Shown: positions 1-5,384, numbered from the stretch's first letter. The stretch is 5,425 nucleotides of DNA from Desulfobacteraceae bacterium (GCA_030592105.1 JAUVKE010000187.1:1-5425); one strand, 5' to 3'. Numbers and translations are program-made. Notes: a model not told the origin generated them from the letters alone.

Positions 1-339
1 GGTAAGGGATTCTATGGATACTGCTTTTAAATTTTCAGAATAGCTTATGGGTTTTAATTTCTGGTTCGCATTTAACTCCATCATACCTTTTAACCCTAAC
101 ATTCGCGGGACATCAGGCCCGTGGAGATCCACATCCATAATTCCAACTTTATAGCCGGATTTTGAAAGAGCCATGGCAAGATTAACAGATACGCTTGTTT
201 TGCCCACGCCCCCCTTGCCGCTCATTACTACATATTTATTTTTTATTTTGTTTAAAGATTGTTGAACCGAATGCTCCTGGCGTGCTTCGTCGGTGGACTG
301 GCCGGGAGAACATCCAAGCTGTACATTTTTACTTTCCAT
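1..339 (-). CDS. Mrp/NBP35 (ApbC) family iron-sulfur carrier P-loop ATPase, N-terminal part
   Basis: Cytosolic deviant-Walker ATPase of the Mrp/NBP35/ApbC family, which binds Fe-S clusters and passes them to apoproteins. The first 113 residues are visible and the rest lies beyond position 1. Members are usually about 270-300 residues, so more than half is missing. The deviant Walker A motif SGKGGVGKTS spans residues 40-49, and the diagnostic switch segment MDVDLHGPDVPRMLG spans 68-82. The only cysteine seen is C10; the CxxC cluster ligands of Mrp proteins lie near the C-terminus, outside the window. The ATG at 339-337 is chosen because AAGGGG (355-350) sits 10 bases upstream. The gene lies on the same strand as the HbpS-like gene, 172 bp downstream of it, too far to assume one operon. 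Family assignment is firm; the exact subgroup (apbC, mrp or nbp35-like) cannot be decided from this part. Confidence 0.93.
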   Translation of the reverse strand, partial: MESKNVQLGCSPGQSTDEARQEHSVQQSLNKIKNKYVVMSGKGGVGKTSVSVNLAMALSKSGYKVGIMDVDLHGPDVPRMLGLKGMMELNANQKLKPISYSENLKAVSIESLT

Positions 340-511
340 GATAATGATACCCCTTATTCTACATATTTATCAGATCATACCTGAAGCATGTCTGAAATCA
401 GCATAGCTGAATAGTTATTACTCTTTTGCTGCCAAAGTTATTTTTTACAAAAGGCCCCAGGTAAGTATTGCACTAATTTGCCGGCAGGTTATTTTCAAGG
501 TTCCCTTTATA

Positions 512-1270
512 TTATTTATTAGAACTAATTGGATGGGTTTCAGGTAATTTGCCTGCAATTTCAGCCGCACCTGGTGAACATATGGGATGTCCCCATCCGC
601 TTTCGCTGGTTTTGTCAGCCATATCATTTACAATATTGTCATCGTTTGTTGGGCTGACTCCTGCAGGGACATAATCTTTGTTGAGTTTGTAACGGACTTT
701 CCATGCAATATTATGGTCTGCGCAGGAACTGTCTCCGCTGACGCCTATTGCCCCTATGAGCTTACCAGTGCTGGTATAGAGAGGTAATCCTCCGCCAAAC
801 ACATTTACTCCTCCGATTTTGCAGCCAACCATGGGATCATTTTTTGTACCGATTTTTTTTGACAGTCCCTGGTATGCTATTTTTGTATCAACTGGATTGC
901 TGTGCTGCAGGCCGTAAAGACTGCCGCCTGGCTGGACAGCATAAAAAAGATTTGCCGTTGATAACGCAAGGCCGGGAAGGCTGAAAGCATTTGCCGTATT
1001 TGCTTTTTGCGCGGAAATAACACGGCTTCCAGGCCATTGTTCTCCCCTGTTATCCCCTGAAAAGACAACAGCCTTTACAACTCCATCCCTGTTAACTATG
1101 GTTGCCCACATATTCAGCCCAAATCCGCCATTTTCCTCTTTTACAACATCTGTGAGAGCCTTTTTAAGCTCAGAATATGTTGGCAGGCCACCTGCCAGAA
1201 CAGGGAGTACGAATATGGTTAAAGATATTAAGCTGGCCAGAACAGATTTGAACAGTATTTTTTTTAACAT
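512..1270 (-). CDS. Secreted GlcG/HbpS-family haem-binding-type protein
   Basis: A 252-residue exported protein of the GlcG/HbpS (DUF336) family. Studied members bind or degrade haem or act as extracytoplasmic redox or ligand sensors; others are unexplained companions of oxidation pathways. Residues 1-26 form a clear Sec signal peptide: KK near the start, a hydrophobic core at about 10-24, and a VLA site before GG. The GlcG fold covers about 31-205, with GGVNVFGGGLPLY at 153-165 and GAIGVSGDSSCADH at 173-186 matching the family's glycine-rich core. Cysteines 150, 183 and 231 are a possible redox or metal feature. A tail of about 45 residues with GWGHPICSPG (225-234) lies beyond the core. The ATG at 1270-1268 is supported by the signal peptide; the best Shine-Dalgarno, AAGGA (1287-1283), is rather far at 12 bases. 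No partner gene in the window explains its role. Family is confident; haem binding is inferred. Confidence 0.88.
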   Translation of the reverse strand: MLKKILFKSVLASLISLTIFVLPVLAGGLPTYSELKKALTDVVKEENGGFGLNMWATIVNRDGVVKAVVFSGDNRGEQWPGSRVISAQKANTANAFSLPGLALSTANLFYAVQPGGSLYGLQHSNPVDTKIAYQGLSKKIGTKNDPMVGCKIGGVNVFGGGLPLYTSTGKLIGAIGVSGDSSCADHNIAWKVRYKLNKDYVPAGVSPTNDDNIVNDMADKTSESGWGHPICSPGAAEIAGKLPETHPISSNK

Positions 1271-1581
1271 ATTATGAAGGTGTCCTTTTCTTAAAATTAA
1301 TTACCTGCTGGTGATTAATGCAATTTTCCAAGGCATCCTTTAGTGTTTAAACAAAAAACAGAATTTTTTATGCGAGCCCTGCTTGAGTGTTAGAAAATAG
1401 CATAAGGATTGTTATAAAACAAGAAATGAAATTAGAACTAAGCCCAAAAAAGTAGAGACCCCCGGGATTGGTATTGATTTTCATCTTCCATTAGTGATAT
1501 TTATACTATTTGAAAAAGATATTTTGCGGGCTTGGTTTTATCTTGAGGTCTATAACAGATAAACAATATTTGAGGTGCAGT
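1271..1581. other. Divergent intergenic region with weak promoter candidates
   Basis: This 311-bp gap separates two divergently read genes, so it should hold a promoter for each. No strong sigma-70 pair is visible. On plus, TATACT (1502-1507) is a fair -10, but the hexamer 17 bases upstream (TTTCAT) is poor. On minus, TTGTTT followed 17 bases later by TATTTT (within about 1392-1420) is a weak match. A 6-bp inverted repeat TTATGC/GCATAA (1368-1373, 1400-1405) has a 26-base loop and may be chance. No open frame with a ribosome site was seen, and none of the window's repeat families occurs here. Confidence 0.4.
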
Positions 1582-2109
1582 ATGGGTAAAATTAAAAGTA
1601 CGCTTGATCTGGTTATGGAAAGAACAAAGAATCTTTCATTTACAGATGAAGAAAAAAAGGAACAAAAAGAAAAAGAGGCTCAAAAAAAAATAATCGGGTA
1701 TATTCAAAGATTTTCTGATGAGCTTATAAAAAAAGAACAGTTTAAAAAAGAGATTAAACGTCTTGATGAAGCCGACAATGTTGATTACGAAAAAATAACT
1801 ATCCGTGAAATTATCAAAAGGCTTGTGATTGGAAAGGATAACAATTCCTTGTTTGAATTGTTAAATGATGTTTTTAAAATCGATATTACGCCATTATTAG
1901 AGGTAATAGACAGTTATAGTCAAAAAATCAACGATGTCGGTGAAGTACGGAGCACAAAAATATTAGGTGAACTTAGTCAAAAGCATGGTATATCAGGGAC
2001 AGCTGTTATACCGAATTTGATGTCTGATGATATTTTCAGAAAAAAAATATTGGAAATCCGTAACAATTCAGACAAGATGTTTGCATTGGAAAAAAATAAA
2101 TTATGTTGA
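1582..2109 (+). CDS. Conserved-looking lysine-rich protein of unknown function
   Basis: A 175-residue protein that I cannot assign to a named family. It begins MGKIKSTLDLVMERTKNLSF and is followed by a highly charged, probably helical or coiled stretch (about 22-63, many E and K). Residues 70-120 look more folded, with aliphatic residues spaced as in amphipathic helices (REIIKRLVIG, LFELLNDVFKI). The tail contains HGISGTAVIPN (135-145). There is no signal peptide or membrane segment, so it is probably cytosolic. The ATG at 1582 is chosen because GAGGTG (1572-1577) lies just upstream; a TTG in frame at 1510 would add 24 residues but has no good ribosome site. My impression, not checked, is that similar proteins with this N-terminus occur in sulfate reducers. 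It is flanked by a divergent gene on the left and a convergent one on the right, so it is probably transcribed alone. Codon use and AT-richness resemble the neighbours. Confidence 0.72.
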   Translation: MGKIKSTLDLVMERTKNLSFTDEEKKEQKEKEAQKKIIGYIQRFSDELIKKEQFKKEIKRLDEADNVDYEKITIREIIKRLVIGKDNNSLFELLNDVFKIDITPLLEVIDSYSQKINDVGEVRSTKILGELSQKHGISGTAVIPNLMSDDIFRKKILEIRNNSDKMFALEKNKLC

Positions 2110-2169
2110 GCGTAGAATTAGGGACTTTACTGAAAATATTCTACCCTCTATAAATAAAACTCATCTGTC

Positions 2170-2289
2170 AATATTTCGACCTGTAGGATTAGCCATTGGC
2201 GGTTAGCTTTTGGATAAAACACCTTATTTTCAATGCTACGGCTAATGGCTATTAGCTAACCGCACAGGTTGCAATATTTTGATTTTTTT
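2170..2289. repeat. Palindromic REP/MITE-like element, possible bidirectional terminator
   Basis: An imperfect inverted repeat fills the gap between two convergent genes. The outer arms are 2170-2184 and 2264-2279: AATATT, a short mismatched part, then ACCTGT on each side, 13 of 16 positions pairing. Inside, CGGTTAGC (2200-2207) pairs with GCTAACCG (2255-2262), while TAGCCATT (2190-2197) can pair with AATGGCTA (2244-2251). These inner pairings cross, so they are alternatives. The right half also contains a local hairpin, GCTAAT-GGCT-ATTAGC (2241-2256). A T-rich run (2276-2288) follows the right arm, as in an intrinsic terminator for the plus-strand gene ending at 2109. The nested symmetry resembles small dispersed repeats, but there is no second copy in the window. 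Confidence 0.6.
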
Positions 2290-2323
2290 GTAGAAACGGG
2301 TAGTTTTATTTTAGGGAATTCCC

Positions 2324-2986
2324 TTACAGATAATTAAACCAGACATTTTTGATCTGTTTAAAATTTTCCTTTACATCTTTAGCGTTTAAGATCACATCCC
2401 CATGCCCTGGTAAAAGGAAATCTGTATCGAGCAACGAGAGGTTATTGATACTTTGTTTAAGTTGCTGACTGTTTCCGCCTGGGAGATCTGTCCGTCCTAA
2501 ACCCTCTTTAAATATGAGATCACCGGTAAAAAGCGCTTTTTGTTCAGGCCAGAAAATGGAAATTGACCCTGGGGAATGTCCGGGTGTATGATAAATATTA
2601 AAAGCCATATTATTTATAGAAAATTCGCCTTCCCTGAGAAGAAAATCGGGTGTGCATGACTCAAGATCAATACCTGAAGAACTTAACTGTTTTCCCATGG
2701 CTTTTGCTAAATACCATTCTTTGTGATGCATGGCAAATTTAGCTTTGGTTTTCTTTAATGCCTGGACCCCTTCAAAATGATCCGGGTGTGCATGGGTGCA
2801 GATAACAAGATCTATCTCATCCAGGCTGATTCCAATCTCCTCAAGCCCTTGCTCCACATGGTTAAAATGTACCAGGTGGCCGGGATCAATCAGTATACGT
2901 TCCGGCCCGTTAATCAGGTAGGTGTTGCAATTATTTGCGGCTGTAGACTCCCAGGTAAATGCATGGAGCTGGTCTGTTATTTTCAT
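2324..2986 (-). CDS. Metallo-beta-lactamase-fold hydrolase, glyoxalase II-like
   Basis: A 220-residue cytosolic metallohydrolase of the glyoxalase II-like branch of the metallo-beta-lactamase superfamily. The binuclear metal ligands are all visible: THAHPDH at 64-70 (H65, H67, D69, H70), H137 in HTPGHSPGS, D156 in FTGDLIF, and H195 in LLPGHGD. GRTDLPGG (164-171) matches the GR(S/T)DLPGG segment typical of glyoxalase II and persulfide-dioxygenase-like proteins. It lacks the extra C-terminal substrate domain of classical GloB (about 250 residues), so a thioester or other small substrate is likely but cannot be named. It is complete, with all ligands present. The ATG at 2986-2984 has AGGA (2997-2994) 7 bases upstream. 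A perfect palindrome GGGAATTCCC (2314-2323) abuts its stop codon. It is monocistronic here; upstream lies a long repeat-rich gap. Superfamily is certain; substrate is unknown. Confidence 0.92.
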   Translation of the reverse strand: MKITDQLHAFTWESTAANNCNTYLINGPERILIDPGHLVHFNHVEQGLEEIGISLDEIDLVICTHAHPDHFEGVQALKKTKAKFAMHHKEWYLAKAMGKQLSSSGIDLESCTPDFLLREGEFSINNMAFNIYHTPGHSPGSISIFWPEQKALFTGDLIFKEGLGRTDLPGGNSQQLKQSINNLSLLDTDFLLPGHGDVILNAKDVKENFKQIKNVWFNYL

Positions 2987-3042
2987 AGTAGAATCCTAAC
3001 GTTATTTCGTCCTTGTTTCTAACTATAGTAAATAATAAATTT

Positions 3043-3101
3043 GGGGCTGGTTTTAAATTAGGCCATTTTTGAATATGAGTGACCAATATAAAACCAGCTC
3101 C
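3043..3101. repeat. Inverted repeat able to form a 13-bp stem
   Basis: GGGGCTGGTTTTA (3043-3055) and TAAAACCAGCTCC (3089-3101) are complementary at 12 of 13 positions, with the remaining pair G-T, around a 33-base AT-rich loop. It lies about 60-115 bp upstream of the metallohydrolase start. It could be a decayed mobile-element hairpin or an operator. A terminator is less likely because no T-tract follows on either strand. The ends look superficially like a tRNA acceptor stem, but nothing else tRNA-like is present. Confidence 0.55.
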
Positions 3102-3169
3102 TTAAACTTTAACGTGGCGATAATAGCTTACGCAGCCTAATTAAGCAAGGTGATAGTGAGAACGGTCCA

Positions 3170-3183
3170 GAGATTATAATCTC
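3170..3183. repeat. Perfect 14-bp palindrome GAGATTATAATCTC
   Basis: The sequence GAGATTATAATCTC is its own reverse complement over 14 bases. Perfect dyads of this length are typical of dimeric regulator operators, but it is far from both genes (about 185 bp from the metallohydrolase start and 380 bp from the lipoprotein start), so a regulatory role is doubtful. The AT-rich composition also makes chance palindromes more likely. Confidence 0.4.
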
Positions 3184-3262
3184 CTTTATCCTGCTTTCAT
3201 GTTTTTATCTATTTTATTGAAAAATCAAAGCAATGGTGTTAAATTTTTAATTTGCTCTGGGT

Positions 3263-3334
3263 TTTATAAGAAAATGATGAATTATGAATGATGAATTAAG
3301 GAATTCTACTAATTTATAAAATGTCATTAACCGC
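3263..3334. repeat. 72-bp repeat, copy 1, left part (interrupted by MITE)
   Basis: This is identical over all 72 bases to 5270-5341. It contains an internal short direct repeat, ATGATGAATTA, twice with 3 bases between, and has no coding potential. Its homology with copy 2 resumes after the foldback element at 3335-3473: from 3474, ATTAACCGCTATCTCATTT is shared again, then a mismatch and CATAT, after which similarity fades near TTGTGCC (3501-3507). Perfect identity in noncoding DNA points to recent duplication or a mobile repeat. Confidence 0.9.
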
Positions 3335-3473
3335 CAGTAGTGTCCGGATAGAAAATTGCAAAAAAGAAAATACGGGAAGTTTAATTGTTTTTGTAGCATG
3401 CGAATAAATTTATTCAATACGCTACAAAAACAATTAAACTCCCCTCACGCAAGATTCTAACCGGACACTACTG
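3335..3473. mobile_element. MITE-like foldback element, 139 bp, with 9-bp target duplication
   Basis: The ends are perfect 13-bp inverted repeats: CAGTAGTGTCCGG at 3335-3347 and CCGGACACTACTG at 3461-3473. Similarity extends to 22 of 25 positions (3335-3359 and 3449-3473). Inside, a perfect 20-bp inverted repeat pairs 3378-3397 with 3421-3440, and the 23-base loop contains a 14-bp palindrome, GAATAAATTTATTC (3402-3415). The whole element can fold into one long hairpin and has no open frame. The 9-bp direct repeat ATTAACCGC flanks it on both sides (3326-3334 and 3474-3482). The uninterrupted repeat copy at 5270-5341 and beyond has this 9-mer once, showing the empty site. Such an element would be moved in trans by a transposase recognising these ends. 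The IS family is not certain; a 9-bp duplication is compatible with IS4-type elements among others. Confidence 0.92.
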
Positions 3474-3528
3474 ATTAACCGCTATCTCATTTCCATATCC
3501 TTGTGCCAAATTTTGAAATCGGGTTATT
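3474..3528. repeat. Right part of repeat copy 1 after the MITE
   Basis: This begins with the second ATTAACCGC and continues as in copy 2 (5333-5357) through CTATCTCATTT and CATAT. From 3499 to 3528 it instead resembles 5110-5139 (26 of 30 identical: CCTTGT.CCAAATTTT.AAA.CGGGT.ATT). The full ancestral repeat therefore probably had both parts, and this is the most complete version in the window once the MITE is removed. It ends about 36 bp before the start of the lipoprotein gene, whose promoter may overlap it. TTGAAA (3514-3519) followed 17 bases later by ATATTT is a weak candidate. Confidence 0.65.
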
Positions 3529-3564
3529 GCCTAAAATATTTATATCTTAAGGAATTGGATTGCC

Positions 3565-4648
3565 ATGAAAATACAACCGCTGAAGCTTTTTTTTTGCTCT
3601 CTTTTTTATTTTTGCTTTAATTAATTTTTCCGGCTGTTCCAACCGTCGTGCAGAAGAACTTTATGAAACAGGGCAATTTGAAGAATTGCAAACTAATTAC
3701 ACCCATGCCCGTCAACTTTACGCCGAGATCATAGAAAAATATCCGGATTCCCCAGCTGCTGCCAAATCTGCCCAGAGATTGGCTGAGCTGAATAAAGGTA
3801 AAGATCTGTCTAATATTAATAACAATCCAAACTATTCCGGAGACCAGCTTATGCCGAAAGAGAATTATGGAAAATATGAAGCCCTGGATCATCCCGCAAT
3901 TTTATCATCCCTGTTTCATCCCAGGAGGGATAATTTGTCATCGTCTCCGTTAAAAAACGAAAGGGAATTTAACATACCTGTTGAAGAAAATGTCGTTATT
4001 CATGGGAGAATGCATTGTTTTAAAATGACTGCCCCCACCATACTCTTTTTCCATGGAAATGGGGAAATTGTTTCAGATTATAACGACATTGGACCGATCT
4101 ATACCAATCTGGGTATTAATTTTATTGTTGTTGATTATAGGGGATACGGCAAATCAACAGGAAAGCCGACGGTCACCGGGATGATGGCTGATTCAAATGA
4201 GATTTTTAAATTTGTTCGAAACTGGTTGAAGCAAAATGATTACAAAGGTCCCCTTTTTATTATGGGGAGATCCCTGGGGAGTGCTCCTGCTTTGGAGCTT
4301 GCTGTAAATTATCAGGAACAGATCAATGGTTTGATCATTGAAAGCGGATTTGCCCATGCCATACCCCTTTTACAATTGTTAGGTGTTAATACAGATTCAT
4401 TGGGCATTAGCGAAGATAAAGGATTTAACAACATCGATAAAATAAAGTCCTTTAACAAACCTGTACTTGTTATCCATGCTGAATTTGATCAGATCATCCC
4501 TTTTTCAGATGGGGAGGCACTTTTTAAAGCCTGTCCTGCTTTAAATAAAAAATTACTTAAAATACCCGGTGCAGATCATAATACGGTTTTTGCTCATGGA
4601 ATTCGATCTTACATGGAAGCTGTGAAACAATTCGTTATATCCGATTAA
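3565..4648 (+). CDS. TPR-like lipoprotein/alpha-beta hydrolase fusion, with frameshift near the start
   Basis: A predicted envelope lipoprotein carrying a serine hydrolase domain. The ATG at 3565 (AAGGA at 3549-3553) reads MKIQPLKLFF, then leaves the main frame in a run of nine Ts (3587-3595) and stops at 3622-3624. With eight Ts it would read on through ALFFIFALINFSGCSNRR, a lipoprotein signal peptide with lipidated C24, giving 360 residues. Without frame correction, the downstream frame opens only at an internal TTG (3686). Numbering from that TTG, residues 5-36 form a single TPR-like helical pair (ARQLYAEIIEKYPDSPAAA). The hydrolase domain spans about 66-320: HGNGE 123-127 (oxyanion region), DYRGYGKSTG 150-159, nucleophile S196 in MGRSLGSA, D268 in HAEFDQIIP, H298 in GADHN. 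The triad is intact, so the hydrolase portion is not decayed. Substrate is unknown. yjbQ follows after 20 bp. The shift may be a sequencing error, transcriptional slippage or a recent mutation. Confidence 0.8.
3587..3595 (+). other. Nine-T homopolymer: frameshift or slippage site
   Basis: The run lies 22-30 bases into the lipoprotein gene. Eight Ts (or eleven) would join the ATG at 3565 to the lipobox and hydrolase frame; nine do not. A second run of six Ts (3602-3607) lies before the stop and could also host a compensating slip. Runs of this length are known sites of polymerase slippage, of phase variation and of sequencing indel errors. Confidence 0.75.
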
Positions 4649-4668
4649 AGGCAAAAAAGGGCTTATCT

Positions 4669-5055
4669 ATGATATTTACTGTTCAAACAAATAAAAGATC
4701 CGAAATGATAGATATCACTTCCAGCATTGCCCAGGCCATTGATTCAGAAGGTATTACCGATGGATTATGTTTTCTTTTTGTGCCCCACACAACTGCAGCC
4801 GTCACCATTAATGAAAACGCTGATCCTGATGTTCGTAAAGATTTAAAAACAATTTTTGAAAAGATTGTTCCCTGGGAAGATGGTTACCACCATATGGAGG
4901 GGAATTCCGCTGCCCATATGAAAACAACCCTTGTTGGTTCATCTGAAATGATCGCCGTGGAAAACGGGAAACCGGTTCTTGGAACCTGGCAGTCGATTTT
5001 TTTTTGTGAATTTGATGGTCCCAGAACCAGAAAAGTAGTGGTTAAATTTTTTTAA
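4669..5055 (+). CDS. yjbQ: YjbQ family protein (UPF0047), secondary thiamine-phosphate synthase-like
   Basis: A complete 128-residue YjbQ/UPF0047 protein, a small cytosolic family that forms trimers. It has been annotated as 'secondary thiamine-phosphate synthase' because E. coli YjbQ shows weak activity of that kind when overproduced; its physiological role is unsettled. Conserved family segments are present in order: HTTAAVTINENADPDV (40-55), DGYHHMEGNSAAHMK (71-85), TTLVGSSE (86-93), LGTWQSIFFCEFDGPR (104-119). The histidines and acidic residues in these blocks form the family's presumed metal or active site (H40, E49, D52, H75, E77, H83). The ATG at 4669 has AAGGG (4657-4661) 7 bases upstream. 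The gap after the hydrolase gene is only 20 bp on the same strand, so the two are probably cotranscribed. No thiamine gene or TPP riboswitch is present, so context gives no support for a thiamine role. No clear terminator follows. Confidence 0.95.
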   Translation: MIFTVQTNKRSEMIDITSSIAQAIDSEGITDGLCFLFVPHTTAAVTINENADPDVRKDLKTIFEKIVPWEDGYHHMEGNSAAHMKTTLVGSSEMIAVENGKPVLGTWQSIFFCEFDGPRTRKVVVKFF

Positions 5056-5109
5056 TAGATTGTCGCATAAATAATTTCACTCTGTTATCGGTCGTCTGCG
5101 TATCTCTGG

Positions 5110-5139
5110 CCTTGTACCAAATTTTAAAAGCGGGTAATT
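5110..5139. repeat. Degenerate copy of the repeat's right end
   Basis: This 30-bp stretch matches 3499-3528 at 26 positions (CCTTGTACCAAATTTT and onward). It lies about 55 bp after the yjbQ stop and about 130 bp before the 72-bp repeat copy 2. The order of repeat parts is therefore reversed relative to copy 1, which argues for rearrangement or independent fragments. Between the yjbQ stop and this site nothing recognisable was seen. Confidence 0.55.
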
Positions 5140-5162
5140 ATTTGGCAATCGATAGTAGGGGC

Positions 5163-5206
5163 GAATCTCGTGTTCGCCCTATAAGAATCTTGTGTTCGCC
5201 CTATAA
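5163..5206. repeat. 22-bp tandem duplication in the composite repeat
   Basis: GAATCTCGTGTTCGCCC plus CTATAA-type sequence at 5163-5184 is followed directly by a second copy at 5185-5206, differing only at one base (C5169 against T5191). The unit carries the right arm of the GGGCGAA/TTCGCCC hairpin, so two alternative right arms are available to one left arm. It probably arose by replication slippage. Confidence 0.85.
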
Positions 5207-5248
5207 TCGGGGCGAATTACATGCCGCCTGTAATAAGGAACGCCTCTA

Positions 5249-5269
5249 TTATATAATAAGGGCGACCAC
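5249..5269. repeat. 21-bp direct repeat, left copy
   Basis: This is identical to 5385-5405 over 21 bases; it begins TTATATAATAAGG and ends GCGACCAC. It ends exactly where homology to the 72-bp repeat begins (5270). The pair brackets 115 bp, as a long target duplication or a recombination product would. Confidence 0.85.
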
Positions 5270-5384
5270 TTTATAAGAAAATGATGAATTATGAATGATG
5301 AATTAAGGAATTCTACTAATTTATAAAATGTCATTAACCGCTATCTCATTTTCATATTTTGTTGTGCCCGACAGGGCATGCTGG
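5270..5384. repeat. 72-bp repeat, copy 2, with empty MITE site
   Basis: The first 72 bases (to 5341) are identical to 3263-3334. The next 16 (CTATCTCATTT, one mismatch, CATAT) match the sequence to the right of the MITE in copy 1. The 9-mer ATTAACCGC occurs once (5333-5341), so this is the unoccupied form of the MITE target. Similarity to copy 1 ends near 5368; the remainder carries a TGCCC-GACA-GGGCA hairpin. The unit lies between the two 21-bp direct repeats. Confidence 0.88.

Larger units (their letters stand above)
2987..3262. other. Gene-free intergenic region with hairpin and palindrome
   Basis: No coding region with a ribosome site was found here. The minus-strand promoter of the metallohydrolase should lie within it; TATAGT reads on minus at about 3023-3028, but no convincing -35 goes with it. 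Two structured sites stand out and are listed separately (3043-3101 and 3170-3183). The remainder, 3184-3262, is very AT-rich and featureless by eye. The region ends where a 72-bp repeat begins at 3263. Confidence 0.5.

Noticed and set aside
405..445. Possible sigma-54 promoter on minus (TGGCAGCAAAAG) between the HbpS-like and Mrp genes
   Set aside because: The GG and GC elements are not at the required spacing, and there is no activator-binding pattern.
587..787. Plus-strand open frame opposite the HbpS-like gene (and similar antisense frames at 445-627, 877-1068, 2777-3022 and 3617-3892)
   Set aside because: They overlap well-supported genes on the other strand or in another frame, lack ribosome sites and show no domain-like sequence.
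1510..1581. Upstream TTG start adding 24 residues to the unknown protein
   Set aside because: No ribosome site precedes it, while ATG 1582 has GAGGTG just upstream and begins a more natural soluble N-terminus.
2314..2323. GGGAATTCCC palindrome as terminator of the metallohydrolase
   Set aside because: There is no loop between the arms and no T-tract on the minus strand directly after it; it is probably chance around an EcoRI-type hexamer.
3043..3160. tRNA- or tmRNA-like signals: GGGGCTG paired with CAGCTCC, and a downstream reading A-Y-A-A-stop (GCTTACGCAGCCTAA) like a tmRNA tag end
   Set aside because: The paired ends are only 59 bases apart, with no T-loop GGTTC motif or CCA end. The tag-like reading lies outside the stem, lacks the usual upstream tag residues, and no tmRNA 5' or 3' domain is present.
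3686..3688. TTG as the real start of the hydrolase
   Set aside because: It falls inside a TPR-like helix, has only a coincidental GAAGAA before it, and ignores the clear in-frame lipobox coding sequence immediately upstream.
4649..4668. TPP riboswitch or thiamine-linked regulation of yjbQ
   Set aside because: The gap is only 20 bp, and no thi-box sequence occurs there or upstream of the hydrolase gene.
5163..5206. CRISPR-like repeats
   Set aside because: Two adjacent 22-bp units have no spacer between them and no cas genes are nearby; this is a tandem duplication within a palindromic repeat.
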